From positions 40,695 to 104,694 of the forward strand of contig CALMSO010000045.1 in the NCBI GenBank assembly GCA_937872385.1: 64,000 nt of DNA. The letters are read 5' to 3'. How positions within the stretch are numbered: position 1 is the first letter of the stretch; each line of letters begins with the position of its first letter. The translations under genes were made by a program, and so were the position numbers. Of this stretch, positions 33,468 through 42,115 are shown one piece after another. The notes beneath the pieces were generated by a model. It saw only the letters and a list, made by a program, of their open reading frames with translations. It was not told the origin of the DNA and did not search any database. The stretch is from an uncultured Saprospiraceae bacterium (GTDB lineage: Bacteria > Bacteroidota > Bacteroidia > Chitinophagales > Saprospiraceae).

Positions 33468-33605
33468 TTGCTTTTTATACGAATTTTGATAAAACAGCAA
33501 TGCCCTATTATTCAATGTTTTCTGGCATCAAAAAAATCAGCGCCGGTCCAACATCAAGTCGGGCGGCGCTGCCAAATAATTATATTGAAAAATGCGGATA
33601 GTTGT

Positions 33606-33640
33606 TTTGAGGTTTAGGGGGTTTAGAGGGTTGAAAATGA
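33606..33640 (+). repeat. Purine-rich tandem repeat (complement of CTCAAC/CTAAAC type)
   Basis: GAGGTTTAGGGGGTTTAGAGGGTTGAAAATG-like DNA lies between the TonB receptor and RND genes (convergent 3' ends) and belongs to the poly-pyrimidine repeat family on the other strand. Confidence 0.45.
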
Positions 33641-33698
33641 GGCACGCCTTTGTTTTCAACACCTTGTTTTTCAGTGTTTTATAAAACCGAAAATAACC

Positions 33699-36600
33699 TT
33701 ATGCTTCTATTTCTTCAGTGGCTAATTGTTTTTTAGGAACTGAATCGGATGCATCTTGCTCAGCATGGCGACGCCGGAACAAGCGGCCAAAGAAAGCGGT
33801 CATATTATCTGTCACTAAATAGCCCACCGGCACTACTACTAAGGTGAGCAGCATGGACGTAGTCAAACCGCCAATAAGAACCCAACCCAATCCATTTTTC
33901 CATTCGGATGCGGCACCTTCAGCTAAAGCAATCGGCATCATACCAATCACCAAAGAGAGCGTAGTCATCAAAATCGGGCGCAAGCGCTCCTGCCCGGCTT
34001 GTAGTAGCGCATCGAAGCTGTTGTGCCCTTCGGCTTTGGCTTGGTTGGCAAAGTCCACCAAAAGAATGGCGTTTTTGGCCACCAAACCCATCAGCATGAT
34101 GATGCCGAGGATGGTAAAAATGCTCAGTGTAGCGGGCGCCAGGGCCAAGGCCAGCAGCGCGCCCACCATTGCCACCGGCAGCGAAAGCAATACCACCACC
34201 GGATACAGGTACGAATCGAAGAGCGCCACCATGATGAGGTACATGAAAATGATACCCGTCAGCAGGGCCAGCCCCAAGCTACCAAAGCCTTCGGCTTGGC
34301 TTCTCAGGTCGCCTTCGTACTTGATGTTTACGCCGGGGGGCGGTGGGTTTTCGGCTACCCAAGTTTGTATTTCAGCGCCGATATTGCCGGAAGGTACGCC
34401 CAGCACTTTCGATTCGAGCTTGACCGAAGGGTTGCGGTCGCTGCGCTCCAAGCGCGAAGGTCCCACGGTCGGTTCTATTTGAGCGATCTGGTTGATTTTA
34501 ATTAATTGACCGCGATTATTCATTACCGTAAGGTTGGCAACGTCATTGGCATTGCGGCGGTCGAATTGGTCGAGCACTACATTAATATCGTATTCATTAT
34601 TACCATCTTTATACTTGGCATCGGTATTGCCGGTAAAGGCAGTTTGTAGTGTAATTCCGACAGATGCCATGCTTAGGCCCAGCTCCGACAGGCGCTCGCG
34701 GTCCACGTTCACGCTGATTTCGGGGTTGCCGTCTTCTACTGTAAGTTTTGGGTCAAGCGTACCGTTTATGCTTTCTACTTTATCCAAGAGCTTGTCGGCA
34801 TAAGCCATGGCAGCTTCCAATTCTACACTGCTCACAATCACCTGAATCGGGGCTTCGTTGGCACCACCACCCACAAACCCTACCTCGGCAGAAGTAACCT
34901 CCACTCCCGGCAACATGGCTTCCAGTGCATTTTTGATTTGCCAAGCATACACCGGCGTGGACGCGCTGCGCTCATCTTTTTTCACTAATTTGACGAGCAT
35001 TTCGGCAAGGTTTGAGCTGTTTTGGTTGCCCAATTGTCCGGATTGTGCGCCAATAGTCGTAAAAATACCCGTCACTTCCGATTGGTTGAACAAGTATTCC
35101 TCTACTTGACGCGCCACCATGTTGGTTTCTTCAAGCGTTACGTCTTTTGGCAATTCTAATTGTACAATAAACTCACCTTGGTCGCTACTGGTAATAAATT
35201 CGCTACCAATATAACCGCCAATAATCAAGTAAAATGAGCTGAAAAACAGCACGATAGTTGTAATTAATATAATCGCCTTGTGCCGCAAGGACCAGCGCAG
35301 CAGCCCCACATAGCGCTCGCCGAGGCGGGTGAGCCAGCGTTCAAAACCACCAAAAATAATGCCGCCGAGGGTTTTATTATTCAAATTTTCTAAGCGGGAC
35401 AAGCGTGCCGCCAGCGCTGGCGTAATCGTGTAAGACACCAACAAACTCAGCATGGTAGAAATGGCTACCACCACCGCAAATTGGCGCATGATGTTGCCGA
35501 CAATGCCCGTCAATACGGACAGCGGCAGGAACACCACCACAATCACGAGCGTAATGGACAAGGCAGCGAGGAAGATTTCGCGGCTGCCGTCGAGGGCGGC
35601 TTGGCGGCGGTCTTTGCCCATTTCGAGGTGGCGATAGATGTTTTCGAGCACCACAATCGAGTCGTCCACAAGGATACCAATCACTAATGTCATAGCGAGC
35701 AGGGTCATCAGGTTGAACGAGTAGCCCAACGCATACATCCCAATGAAAGTAGTCACCAAAGAAAGCGGAATAGCAACCAGTACGATCATCGCATTGCGAA
35801 AGCTATGCAAAAAGAGCAGCATCACCACCGACACGAGGATGATGGCTAAGGCAATATCGTGCACCACAGCATCCACTGCTTCGAGTGTAAAGTCCGAACT
35901 ATCGGAAGCCACGGCAAACTTGAGGTTTTGGTCTGCGTATTGCGTTTCGAGCTTAGTCAGTTCTTGGCGCACCAATTGGCTCACGGCCACGGCGTTGGCG
36001 TCGCCCTGTTTCAATATTTGCATACCAATAGACGGCCGGCCGTCGAGGCGGCTCAGGGTTGTCAGTTCCTTTTCAGTATCTACCACTTCGGCCACTTCAG
36101 CCAGTGTAATCGGTGCGCCAGCCATATTCGTAGCTACTGCCAGATTGCGCAGTTGATCAACGGATGTAAATTTGCCGGCAAGGCGAATCAATACCTGCTG
36201 CTCGCTGCTTTTCACGCGCCCGGTTGGGAAGTCAAGATTCGCTTGCTGAATGGCTTGGGTAATTTGCAACATGGACAAGCCGTACTGCTCTAATTTGTCT
36301 TTTTTTACGTTGACGCGCACTTCGCGTTGCTGCCCGCCGAGCAGATTGATCTGGGCTACGCCTTCCAACTGCGAGAGGGCGGTTTTGATCTGAATGTCCA
36401 TCAAATCGTAGAATTCCGTGCCGGGCAGGGTGGAAGTCACCCCAATGCTCATAATTGGAAAGTCATCCGTAGAAAACTTCGAGATGATAGGCGTTTTGGC
36501 ATCGTCGGGCAGGGTGTTTTGTATCTGGTCGAGCTTGCGCTGCGCATCCTGCAAAGTTACGTCAATATTGACATTGTCCTTGAATTGCACGACCACCACC

Positions 36601-36860
36601 GAGAAACTTTCTAACGAAGTGGAATTGATGTCGGTGATTTTTTCCAAACCGGATACGGCATCTTCTACTTTGCGCGTGACCGAGTTTTCGACCTCGGCTG
36701 GCGAAGCACCTGGATATAAAGTACTGATAACCAGTACTGGCGCCGAGAATTTGGGTATCAATTCGTAATTCAACTGTGTGTAGCTGAATAAGCCCAGCAG
36801 CGTGAGCACTGAGAATAATACCACCAGCAAAGACGGGCGATCTATGGATAGTTTTATCAT
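33699..36860 (-). CDS. RND efflux pump, inner-membrane permease (HAE1/AcrB-type)
   Basis: The 1053-residue proton-driven permease has 12 helices and two large periplasmic loops. The N-terminal RPSLLVVLFSVLTLLGLFSYTQL is followed by the porter domain YPGASPAEVENSVTRKVEDAVSGLEKI. Helix 4 carries the paired proton-relay Asp residues in GILVDDSIVVLENIYRHLEMG, and the second half holds VAKNAILLVDFANQA and the conserved helix-12 region. It is the last gene of a GbsR-TolC-MFP-RND operon, with a 135-bp spacer containing pyrimidine repeats before it. It should export hydrophobic toxic compounds, and the substrate is unknown. Confidence 0.95.
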   Translation of the reverse strand: MIKLSIDRPSLLVVLFSVLTLLGLFSYTQLNYELIPKFSAPVLVISTLYPGASPAEVENSVTRKVEDAVSGLEKITDINSTSLESFSVVVVQFKDNVNIDVTLQDAQRKLDQIQNTLPDDAKTPIISKFSTDDFPIMSIGVTSTLPGTEFYDLMDIQIKTALSQLEGVAQINLLGGQQREVRVNVKKDKLEQYGLSMLQITQAIQQANLDFPTGRVKSSEQQVLIRLAGKFTSVDQLRNLAVATNMAGAPITLAEVAEVVDTEKELTTLSRLDGRPSIGMQILKQGDANAVAVSQLVRQELTKLETQYADQNLKFAVASDSSDFTLEAVDAVVHDIALAIILVSVVMLLFLHSFRNAMIVLVAIPLSLVTTFIGMYALGYSFNLMTLLAMTLVIGILVDDSIVVLENIYRHLEMGKDRRQAALDGSREIFLAALSITLVIVVVFLPLSVLTGIVGNIMRQFAVVVAISTMLSLLVSYTITPALAARLSRLENLNNKTLGGIIFGGFERWLTRLGERYVGLLRWSLRHKAIILITTIVLFFSSFYLIIGGYIGSEFITSSDQGEFIVQLELPKDVTLEETNMVARQVEEYLFNQSEVTGIFTTIGAQSGQLGNQNSSNLAEMLVKLVKKDERSASTPVYAWQIKNALEAMLPGVEVTSAEVGFVGGGANEAPIQVIVSSVELEAAMAYADKLLDKVESINGTLDPKLTVEDGNPEISVNVDRERLSELGLSMASVGITLQTAFTGNTDAKYKDGNNEYDINVVLDQFDRRNANDVANLTVMNNRGQLIKINQIAQIEPTVGPSRLERSDRNPSVKLESKVLGVPSGNIGAEIQTWVAENPPPPGVNIKYEGDLRSQAEGFGSLGLALLTGIIFMYLIMVALFDSYLYPVVVLLSLPVAMVGALLALALAPATLSIFTILGIIMLMGLVAKNAILLVDFANQAKAEGHNSFDALLQAGQERLRPILMTTLSLVIGMMPIALAEGAASEWKNGLGWVLIGGLTTSMLLTLVVVPVGYLVTDNMTAFFGRLFRRRHAEQDASDSVPKKQLATEEIEA

Positions 36861-36914
36861 GATATTTTTTTTATGCCGTTTAAGAGGAATTTATGGGGGA
36901 TATTAGGGTTAGCT

Positions 36915-36960
36915 ATAAACCTTTCAACTTCTCAACCCTTCAACTTTTTTTCAACCGTAA
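36915..36960 (+). repeat. Poly-pyrimidine repeat between MFP and RND genes
   Basis: Units of the type CTTTCAACTTCTCAACCC / CTTCAACTTTTT (8-10 nt). It interrupts the operon without a detectable terminator. Confidence 0.6.
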
Positions 36961-36995
36961 AACCCTACACCCAATTCCCCTATTCCCCCATCAAC

Positions 36996-38063
36996 CTATT
37001 TAACAATCTTAACTTCTACATTGTCCTGCAAATTGGCTTGTCCGGATACAATCACGGTTTCGCCTTCCGACAGGCCGCTGCGCACTTCTACCTTGTTGCC
37101 GAAGAGCGAGCCGGGTTCTACTTTACGTAGTTTGGCTTTGCCATTTTCCAGCACATAGACTTCGCCTGCGGCCACACTACCTGCAAAAGCTTGTCGTGGC
37201 ACGGCTAAAGCGGCCACCGGTTGCCCTGCTTTGAAGGTAGCGCGACCGTTCATGCCGGCGCGAATGCCACTGTTGTTGGGCAGCGCAATTTTCACCGGAA
37301 AACGCTTGGTCATATCTGCTTTTACATCTATAAAAGAAACTGTACCAGTAAATTCTTTGCCTTTCAGCACGTCCACGGTGAGGCTTATTTTTTGGCCTGT
37401 TTTTACTGTAACTACTTGATCTTCTGTTAGATACACTTCTAATTCAATCGGATTAGTAGTCACGATATTTGCTACGGGCGAACCCGGCGCAATGTAAGCA
37501 CCTTCTTCCACCTGCTTCTGCGTGACGGTGCCGCTGATGGGCGCGCGCAGGTAGGTGTCGTTGAGTTGTTTTTGCAAAGATTCAATCTGAATTTTCAGAC
37601 TTTCTACGCCGAGTTTGGCTTCTTCAAATTGCGCCTCGGTGACGCCGCCATCACGCAGCAGGTTGCTCATACGGGCGAGGTCTTTTTCGCCTTTTGCCAA
37701 GTTCAACTTCAGCGTTTTCATCTGATTTTCAAGTAGTTTGCTATCCACTGTCAGAATGACCTGATTTTTGCTTACCACCGAGCCATTGTCTATTTTCAAG
37801 CTGGTAATGCGGCCATTCACATCTGAAATGACCATCAGTTCCTTCGAGGGTTGGAAAGTACCATTCACAGTGAAGTCGCTGCTAAAGGTTTCTTTCGTCA
37901 CCGAGGCAGTATTCACGGGTATTACCACGTTGCGAACTTGGGTGAGTTCTGAGCTGGCTTTCATGGTTTCTTTATTGTCCGCCAATCGCCAACTGATCGC
38001 TACGACCGCTGCCGCCAGCACCAAAAGAGTCAGGGTGATGTTAATAATACGTCTGGTTGTCAT
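36996..38063 (-). CDS. RND efflux periplasmic adaptor (membrane fusion protein)
   Basis: The 355-residue adaptor has an N-terminal membrane anchor (INITLTLLVLAAAVVAISW). The lipoyl/barrel-sandwich halves are FTVNGTFQPSKELMVISDVNGRITSLKIDNGSVVSKNQVILTVD and YLRAPISGTVTQKQVEEGAYIAPGSPVANIV, with a helical hairpin between them (~residues 105-160). A beta-barrel and membrane-proximal domain follow, ending VIVSGQANLQDNVEVKIVK. It links the permease and TolC channel. It lies directly after the TolC gene in the same operon. Confidence 0.94.
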   Translation of the reverse strand: MTTRRIINITLTLLVLAAAVVAISWRLADNKETMKASSELTQVRNVVIPVNTASVTKETFSSDFTVNGTFQPSKELMVISDVNGRITSLKIDNGSVVSKNQVILTVDSKLLENQMKTLKLNLAKGEKDLARMSNLLRDGGVTEAQFEEAKLGVESLKIQIESLQKQLNDTYLRAPISGTVTQKQVEEGAYIAPGSPVANIVTTNPIELEVYLTEDQVVTVKTGQKISLTVDVLKGKEFTGTVSFIDVKADMTKRFPVKIALPNNSGIRAGMNGRATFKAGQPVAALAVPRQAFAGSVAAGEVYVLENGKAKLRKVEPGSLFGNKVEVRSGLSEGETVIVSGQANLQDNVEVKIVK

Positions 38064-38132
38064 GGTTTTGTTTTTTATGATGTAGTTGCGTTCATGCGTT
38101 CTTGTTCTTTACAAACACGAGGCATTTTTGCG

Positions 38133-39476
38133 TTATTTTAAAATGGTGTCTAAAAGCGTACCTTTTGAATTAAGTAATTCAATTTCAGCGAGTTTTACTT
38201 GCAATAATGCCGACAGATAATTGGTCTGGGCTTCGCGCATGGCAGTTTCGGCGGCCAGTACCTCAGTGATTGGGGCAATGCCTTCGGTAAAGCGACTTTG
38301 CGCTACGCGATACACGTCCTCGGCTACGCGGCGATTTTCGGACAGCACGCGCAGGTTGTTGAGGTTGGTTTGCATTTGCTGATACGATTGGTTGTAAGCC
38401 AGCGATAAGCCCTGCGTAGTAAGGCGACGCATTTCTGATAGCTGCATCTGGCTGATGCGCGCTTGCTGGATTTGCGCTTTCTTCTGGAAGCCATCGAAAA
38501 TTGGGACGCGCAGATTAAAACCCACTGCCCCGAATCTAAACCATTGTAAATCAGCAAATTGATTGCCCGCACCCTGATAGTTCAAATTGGCAAAAGCGCT
38601 GAGCGAAGGCCAGTAGCCGGAGCGGTAGCGCTCTACGTTCAGTTCGTTTAGTTCGGCTTGCATATCGAGGATGGCAAGGTCTTTCTTGCGGGTGAAATCA
38701 GCGGTAAATATTTGAATATCAGGCACATTATAAACAGATTCGCTGATCGTGTCGGTGAGTGCAATCGCCTCGTCGAGCGGCATAGCCATGTTGAATTTCA
38801 GCGTTTGCTTGAGCACTTCCACCTGTAGGTCGAGGTTTTTCAACTGGTTTTCCAAGTTGATGCGATTCACCTGCAGCTGGTCCACGTCAATCTTTTTAGC
38901 AAAACCATTAGCGTACTGTTTTTCGGTAAGCGCCAGCAGGCTTTTCACCTGGTCGAGGTTAGCCTGTAATATATTGCGCTGTTTTTGAGCCACTTGCGTG
39001 GAATAATAGAGCTGCGCAATGTTGTACGCTAATTCGTCTTTGGTCTGTTCGGTTTGCAATTCATAAAGCTGGCGCGACTTGCGGGCGGCATCCAACCCAA
39101 TGAAAAAGGTCTTGCTGAACAGCAATTGGCTCACTTCGGCATTGGCAATGTGACTGAAATTGGTACCGAAACGTGCGCCTACAAACTCCTGGTCGGGTAC
39201 ACCCGCAAAAGCGCCGGGAACCAAAAACACCGGAATTTCGTAGTTATAGACGAATTGACCGTTGAGGTTGACTTGCGGCAGGCCGCTGCCGAGCAATTCC
39301 TTGACCAACCAGTCGTTTTTCTTGGTTTCTAACAGCGCAGTTTGCACGCGCGGGCTGTTCTGGATAGCAAATTGCACCGATTCCTGCAAGGTGAGCGATC
39401 TTGGATTATTTTGTGCCTGCGCCGAAGACAGCCAGACCAAACAAAGCAATCCGAATAATAATCGGAAATTCTTCAT
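38133..39476 (-). CDS. TolC-family outer-membrane efflux channel
   Basis: The ~447-residue protein has a signal peptide (MKNFRLLFGLLCLVWLSSAQAQ) and two OEP repeats of long helices: NPRSLTLQESVQFAIQNSPRVQTALLE at the start, QVAQKQRNILQANLDQVKSLLALTEKQYANGFAKKIDVDQLQVNR in the middle, and YNQSYQQMQTNLNNLRVLSENRRVAEDVYRVAQSRFTEGIAPITEVLAAETAMREAQTNYLSAL near the end. It is the outer channel for the adaptor and permease downstream. The start is at the ATG at 39476, just before the signal peptide. A candidate GbsR operator lies 100 bp upstream. Confidence 0.93.
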   Translation of the reverse strand: MKNFRLLFGLLCLVWLSSAQAQNNPRSLTLQESVQFAIQNSPRVQTALLETKKNDWLVKELLGSGLPQVNLNGQFVYNYEIPVFLVPGAFAGVPDQEFVGARFGTNFSHIANAEVSQLLFSKTFFIGLDAARKSRQLYELQTEQTKDELAYNIAQLYYSTQVAQKQRNILQANLDQVKSLLALTEKQYANGFAKKIDVDQLQVNRINLENQLKNLDLQVEVLKQTLKFNMAMPLDEAIALTDTISESVYNVPDIQIFTADFTRKKDLAILDMQAELNELNVERYRSGYWPSLSAFANLNYQGAGNQFADLQWFRFGAVGFNLRVPIFDGFQKKAQIQQARISQMQLSEMRRLTTQGLSLAYNQSYQQMQTNLNNLRVLSENRRVAEDVYRVAQSRFTEGIAPITEVLAAETAMREAQTNYLSALLQVKLAEIELLNSKGTLLDTILK

Positions 39477-39575
39477 AACGTCGAGTGATTTTAGAATTTT
39501 AGTTGTTTTGCCCTTCGAAAAGGGACAGTCGTATAATAGTTTTCTGCGAAACACAGCTTTAGTTTTTTTAGTTTC

Positions 39576-39598
39576 GTACAAATCGAACTTTTTTGTAC
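39576..39598 (-). promoter_or_regulatory. Candidate operator GTACAAA-N9-TTTGTAC between gbsR-like and tolC genes
   Basis: A perfect 7-bp inverted repeat with a 9-nt spacer lies in the 132-bp gap between the regulator stop and the TolC start. Its dyad symmetry and place suit binding by the winged-helix regulator encoded next to it. This is inference. Confidence 0.35.
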
Positions 39599-39608
39599 AA
39601 ATTTTTTT

Positions 39609-40118
39609 CTACTCGTTTTGGTCATCTTCCACCGCTTCGCCTGCCTGCAATCGTTCCCATTTGGCAATTATTTTGGGCATTTCCTGCGACATAAATACAT
39701 GAAAACTGAAGATTTTGCGTAGCCCCTCGTTGAATTCAGGGTGCTTGTTCGGGTCGCGCAATTGCATGGCTTCCACCAATACCTTATCCACCTCGCGGAA
39801 ATCCGACATCTTACATTTGGCATCTTCCAGCCAATTTTGTACATTGAGACGGAAGTAGCGTTTGCGGTCGCCACTAAAGGTGATATATTCCACAATGCCT
39901 TCGAACATCAAGGAATTTAGGGCATGGCTGATCGAGCTTTTGCTGGCGCCAAGAAATTCCTGAATGGCGTAAAACGTCTGGTAGGGCGGATCGGCCAGCA
40001 GCAAAAAACCCAATACCCGGCCTATCATCGGCTGGATGCCAGTTTTTTCAAAGGCCACTCCGATTTCTTCTACTTTCTGTTTAATGAGTTCCAGAGAAGT
40101 CGTTTCTTCTTGCTGCAT
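39609..40118 (-). CDS. GbsR/MarR-type transcriptional regulator of the efflux operon
   Basis: The ~169-residue winged-helix protein shows a helix-turn-helix typical of GbsR-like regulators: GRVLGFLLLADPPYQTFYAIQEFLGASKSSISHALNSLMFEGIVEYITFSGDRKRYFRL. A helical C-terminal half (~residues 95-165) probably dimerises. It is the first gene of an operon with TolC, MFP and RND genes, so it likely represses the pump and releases on ligand binding. The start is the ATG at 40118; an upstream TTG at 40160 is inside the transcription start region of the promoter and is rejected. Confidence 0.85.
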   Translation of the reverse strand: MQQEETTSLELIKQKVEEIGVAFEKTGIQPMIGRVLGFLLLADPPYQTFYAIQEFLGASKSSISHALNSLMFEGIVEYITFSGDRKRYFRLNVQNWLEDAKCKMSDFREVDKVLVEAMQLRDPNKHPEFNEGLRKIFSFHVFMSQEMPKIIAKWERLQAGEAVEDDQNE

Positions 40119-40169
40119 CCTGTCTGTTTTGTAATATGAGCCGTTCAGAAAACCGCTCAAAAGTTAGGG

Positions 40170-40200
40170 CAAATTTAATTTGTTTTGATTAGTTCTGCAA
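40170..40200 (-). promoter_or_regulatory. Promoter of the efflux operon
   Basis: On the minus strand TTG (40198-40200) and TAAATTTG (40170-40177) are 20 nt apart. The predicted start near 40163 gives a ~45-nt leader. Confidence 0.6.
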
Positions 40201-40295
40201 CAGCCGAACTGGTCGAAGTGTTCAAACCGGAGCATAATTTTTTTTACGAAAAAAAACGCCAGCCAAGTTCTTGCAAAAGATTCAAAATTTTATTT

Positions 40296-40451
40296 TTAAA
40301 AAGCTGAAATAATTTGCAAAAAAGCAACTATTAGGCGGGTAAAGTAATAATAAAATTGCTGAGAAAAAAACCAGCGCTTGCTATAATTGTCAGACAGCGC
40401 TTCGACAAAAGCCGCTAATTCTTCGACGAAAGGATTGAGTTCCTGCCGCAT
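40296..40451 (-). CDS. Possible 51-residue small protein
   Basis: An ATG-initiated minus-strand frame encodes MRQELNPFVEELAAFVEALSD, a basic/aromatic stretch, then FYYYFTRLIVAFLQIISAF. The amphipathic acidic N-terminal half and hydrophobic C-terminal half look like a small peripheral or membrane peptide. The codon use at the start is like that of real genes here. I see no clear promoter, and it may be chance. It lies in the 484-bp divergent spacer between the efflux operon and the porin-like gene. Confidence 0.3.
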   Translation of the reverse strand: MRQELNPFVEELAAFVEALSDNYSKRWFFSQQFYYYFTRLIVAFLQIISAF

Positions 40452-40453
40452 AA

Positions 40454-40484
40454 TTGCATTTTACAACGAAAGCCTATATCTTCG
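40454..40484 (+). promoter_or_regulatory. Putative promoter of the porin-like gene
   Basis: TTG (40454-40456) and TATCTTCG (40477-40484, one mismatch) are 20 nt apart. The start near 40491 gives a ~110-nt leader. Confidence 0.35.
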
Positions 40485-40602
40485 CACAAAAATCAAGGCA
40501 GCCCGCCCGCTTGCTACTTCTCAAGAAGCAGCAAACAGCTCTTAAAAAGTGCCTTGTATCACCATCGCTGATATAAACATTTGAAAACAAGCACTATACA
40601 TA

Positions 40603-41910
40603 ATGCGTTTAATATTTATTCTTGCTTTGCTATGTTTGCGGATATGGCATGCTGCGGCTCAAAACGAACCAGACACGACCCAAACCGAGTCATTCACTAT
40701 CGAAAAACTCAAGTATAAACAGCAACCGGGCCTGGCCTTAGCGGCGTCCAAAATCTTTTTTTCTGACCGGCGCTATTCCATCAGCGGCTTTGGCGAATTC
40801 AATTTCGTGCCCCTGCAAACCAATGTCAACCGGGATGTAGGTGATTTAGAGCTTTATTACTCCGGGCTGTATCGTTACGCCACTTTTTTTGGCTATCGCC
40901 TGAGTGATAAATTCATCTGGAATTCCGAATTTCAAATCGAATTTTTGCACGACCGAACCGAAGAAGCGCAGGCCGAAATTGTCATCGAAGCCTTTGTAGA
41001 TTATCTATTCCGGGATTTCCTGAAAGCACGTGTGGGCTTCTATCCGCTCACGATCGGATACGTCAATAATAACGACGAGCCGGTGATGTTTTACTCTGTG
41101 AATAGGGCCGAGGTGGAGCGCTTGATTGTGCCTTCTACTTGGATTGAATTTGGTGCTATGTTTTATGGCAACATTACCGAAAACTGGAGCTATGCCCTGA
41201 GCTTTTCGCAAGGACTGAACAGCCGCAACTACCTGAGCGGCACTTGGATACGACAAGGACGCGAGATTCGTTTCGACGTACCCAAGTCGGTTTCTATTAA
41301 TCCGCAAATCAATTATACCGGCATTGAAAATCTAACCCTGAGCGCCTCGGCTTATTTTGGCGACTCCGGGCAGGGCGAAACCGTAACCGTGGACAATGAA
41401 GAGACAGACATCAAAGCCAACATTCGGCTGGGTACGGCTTATGCCAAATACGATTGGAAAAACTTTCGCTTGGTGACGGTAGGCACCTATGGGCAACTCA
41501 CCGATACCGACAAAATATTCGCCCAAACAGCCACTGAAGCCGACAACGGTCAGGTGCTGGGGCGCGAAGTCTTCGGCTATTTATTTGAATTGGGCTGCGA
41601 TGTGCTGCCCTATCTGCGCGGCAATCGCCCGGTCAGGGAGAAAAAAAACTGGCTGTACAATACGCACGAAATGAAATTCAATCTATTCAGCCGATACGAA
41701 CGGCTCAACACACACCACCGCGTGCACGAGCGCCTGCTGGATGCACCTCGCGTAGAAAACAACCTTGATATCTGGACTTTTGGTTTTAATTTCAACAGCC
41801 GGGAAAATGTGGTTTTCAAAGCCAATTACCAATACCGGCGCAACCGCTACCAAGGCGACCAAATGCCTTTCAAAAATATCGTTGAAACGGGCATCGGATT
41901 TATTTTTTAG
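40603..41910 (+). CDS. Porin-like outer-membrane beta-barrel protein
   Basis: The 435-residue protein has a signal peptide (LIFILALLCLRIWHAAAQ) and an all-beta pattern with alternating aromatic strands (e.g. YSISGFGEFNFVPL, RVGFYPLTIGYVNNNDEPVMFYSVN, WIEFGAMFYGNITENWSYALSFSQGLNSRNY) and a C-terminal strand ending TGIGFIF. FYPLTIGYVN.. with the E/R-rich loop resembles phosphate-selective or oligosaccharide porins of Bacteroidota. The cargo is unknown. It is a single gene, divergent from the efflux operon. Confidence 0.75.
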   Translation: MRLIFILALLCLRIWHAAAQNEPDTTQTESFTIEKLKYKQQPGLALAASKIFFSDRRYSISGFGEFNFVPLQTNVNRDVGDLELYYSGLYRYATFFGYRLSDKFIWNSEFQIEFLHDRTEEAQAEIVIEAFVDYLFRDFLKARVGFYPLTIGYVNNNDEPVMFYSVNRAEVERLIVPSTWIEFGAMFYGNITENWSYALSFSQGLNSRNYLSGTWIRQGREIRFDVPKSVSINPQINYTGIENLTLSASAYFGDSGQGETVTVDNEETDIKANIRLGTAYAKYDWKNFRLVTVGTYGQLTDTDKIFAQTATEADNGQVLGREVFGYLFELGCDVLPYLRGNRPVREKKNWLYNTHEMKFNLFSRYERLNTHHRVHERLLDAPRVENNLDIWTFGFNFNSRENVVFKANYQYRRNRYQGDQMPFKNIVETGIGFIF

Positions 41911-41989
41911 ACAGAACTGGGGATTCCAAGCATTGAGACATAGTTGTTCTTATAAATGCATAAGTTACTGATTATAAATAGGTTGGTTT

Positions 41990-42115
41990 TAGATGCCAGA
42001 CGATAGATATTAGATACCAGGACGGGACATAACGCTTACTGACTGTGCGGCGAACAGCAAATAGCAAGCAGCGGCCCGTCCTAAAGTCTGGCATCGAGCA
42101 TCTATCATCTAAAAT
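41990..42115 (+). repeat. Composite repeat with inverted ends at the RND 3' end
   Basis: AGATGCCAGACGATAGATATTAGATACCAGGACGGGAC at one end is mirrored by GGCCCGTCCTAAAGTCTGGCATCGAGCATCTATCATCT at the other, enclosing TAACGCTTACTGACTGTGCGGCGAACAGCAAATAGC. The second end supplies the last codons and TGA (42105-42107) of the second RND gene. Its reverse complement closely matches 61246-61330. Confidence 0.75.

Noticed and set aside
33530..33575. AGCGCCG/CGGCGCT stem after the TonB receptor as a terminator
   Set aside because: Only 7 bp with an 18-nt loop and no T run; not supported as a terminator.
40119..40160. Longer N-terminus of the GbsR-like regulator starting at a TTG
   Set aside because: The predicted transcription start at ~40163 leaves no leader, and the added residues are unlike the family.
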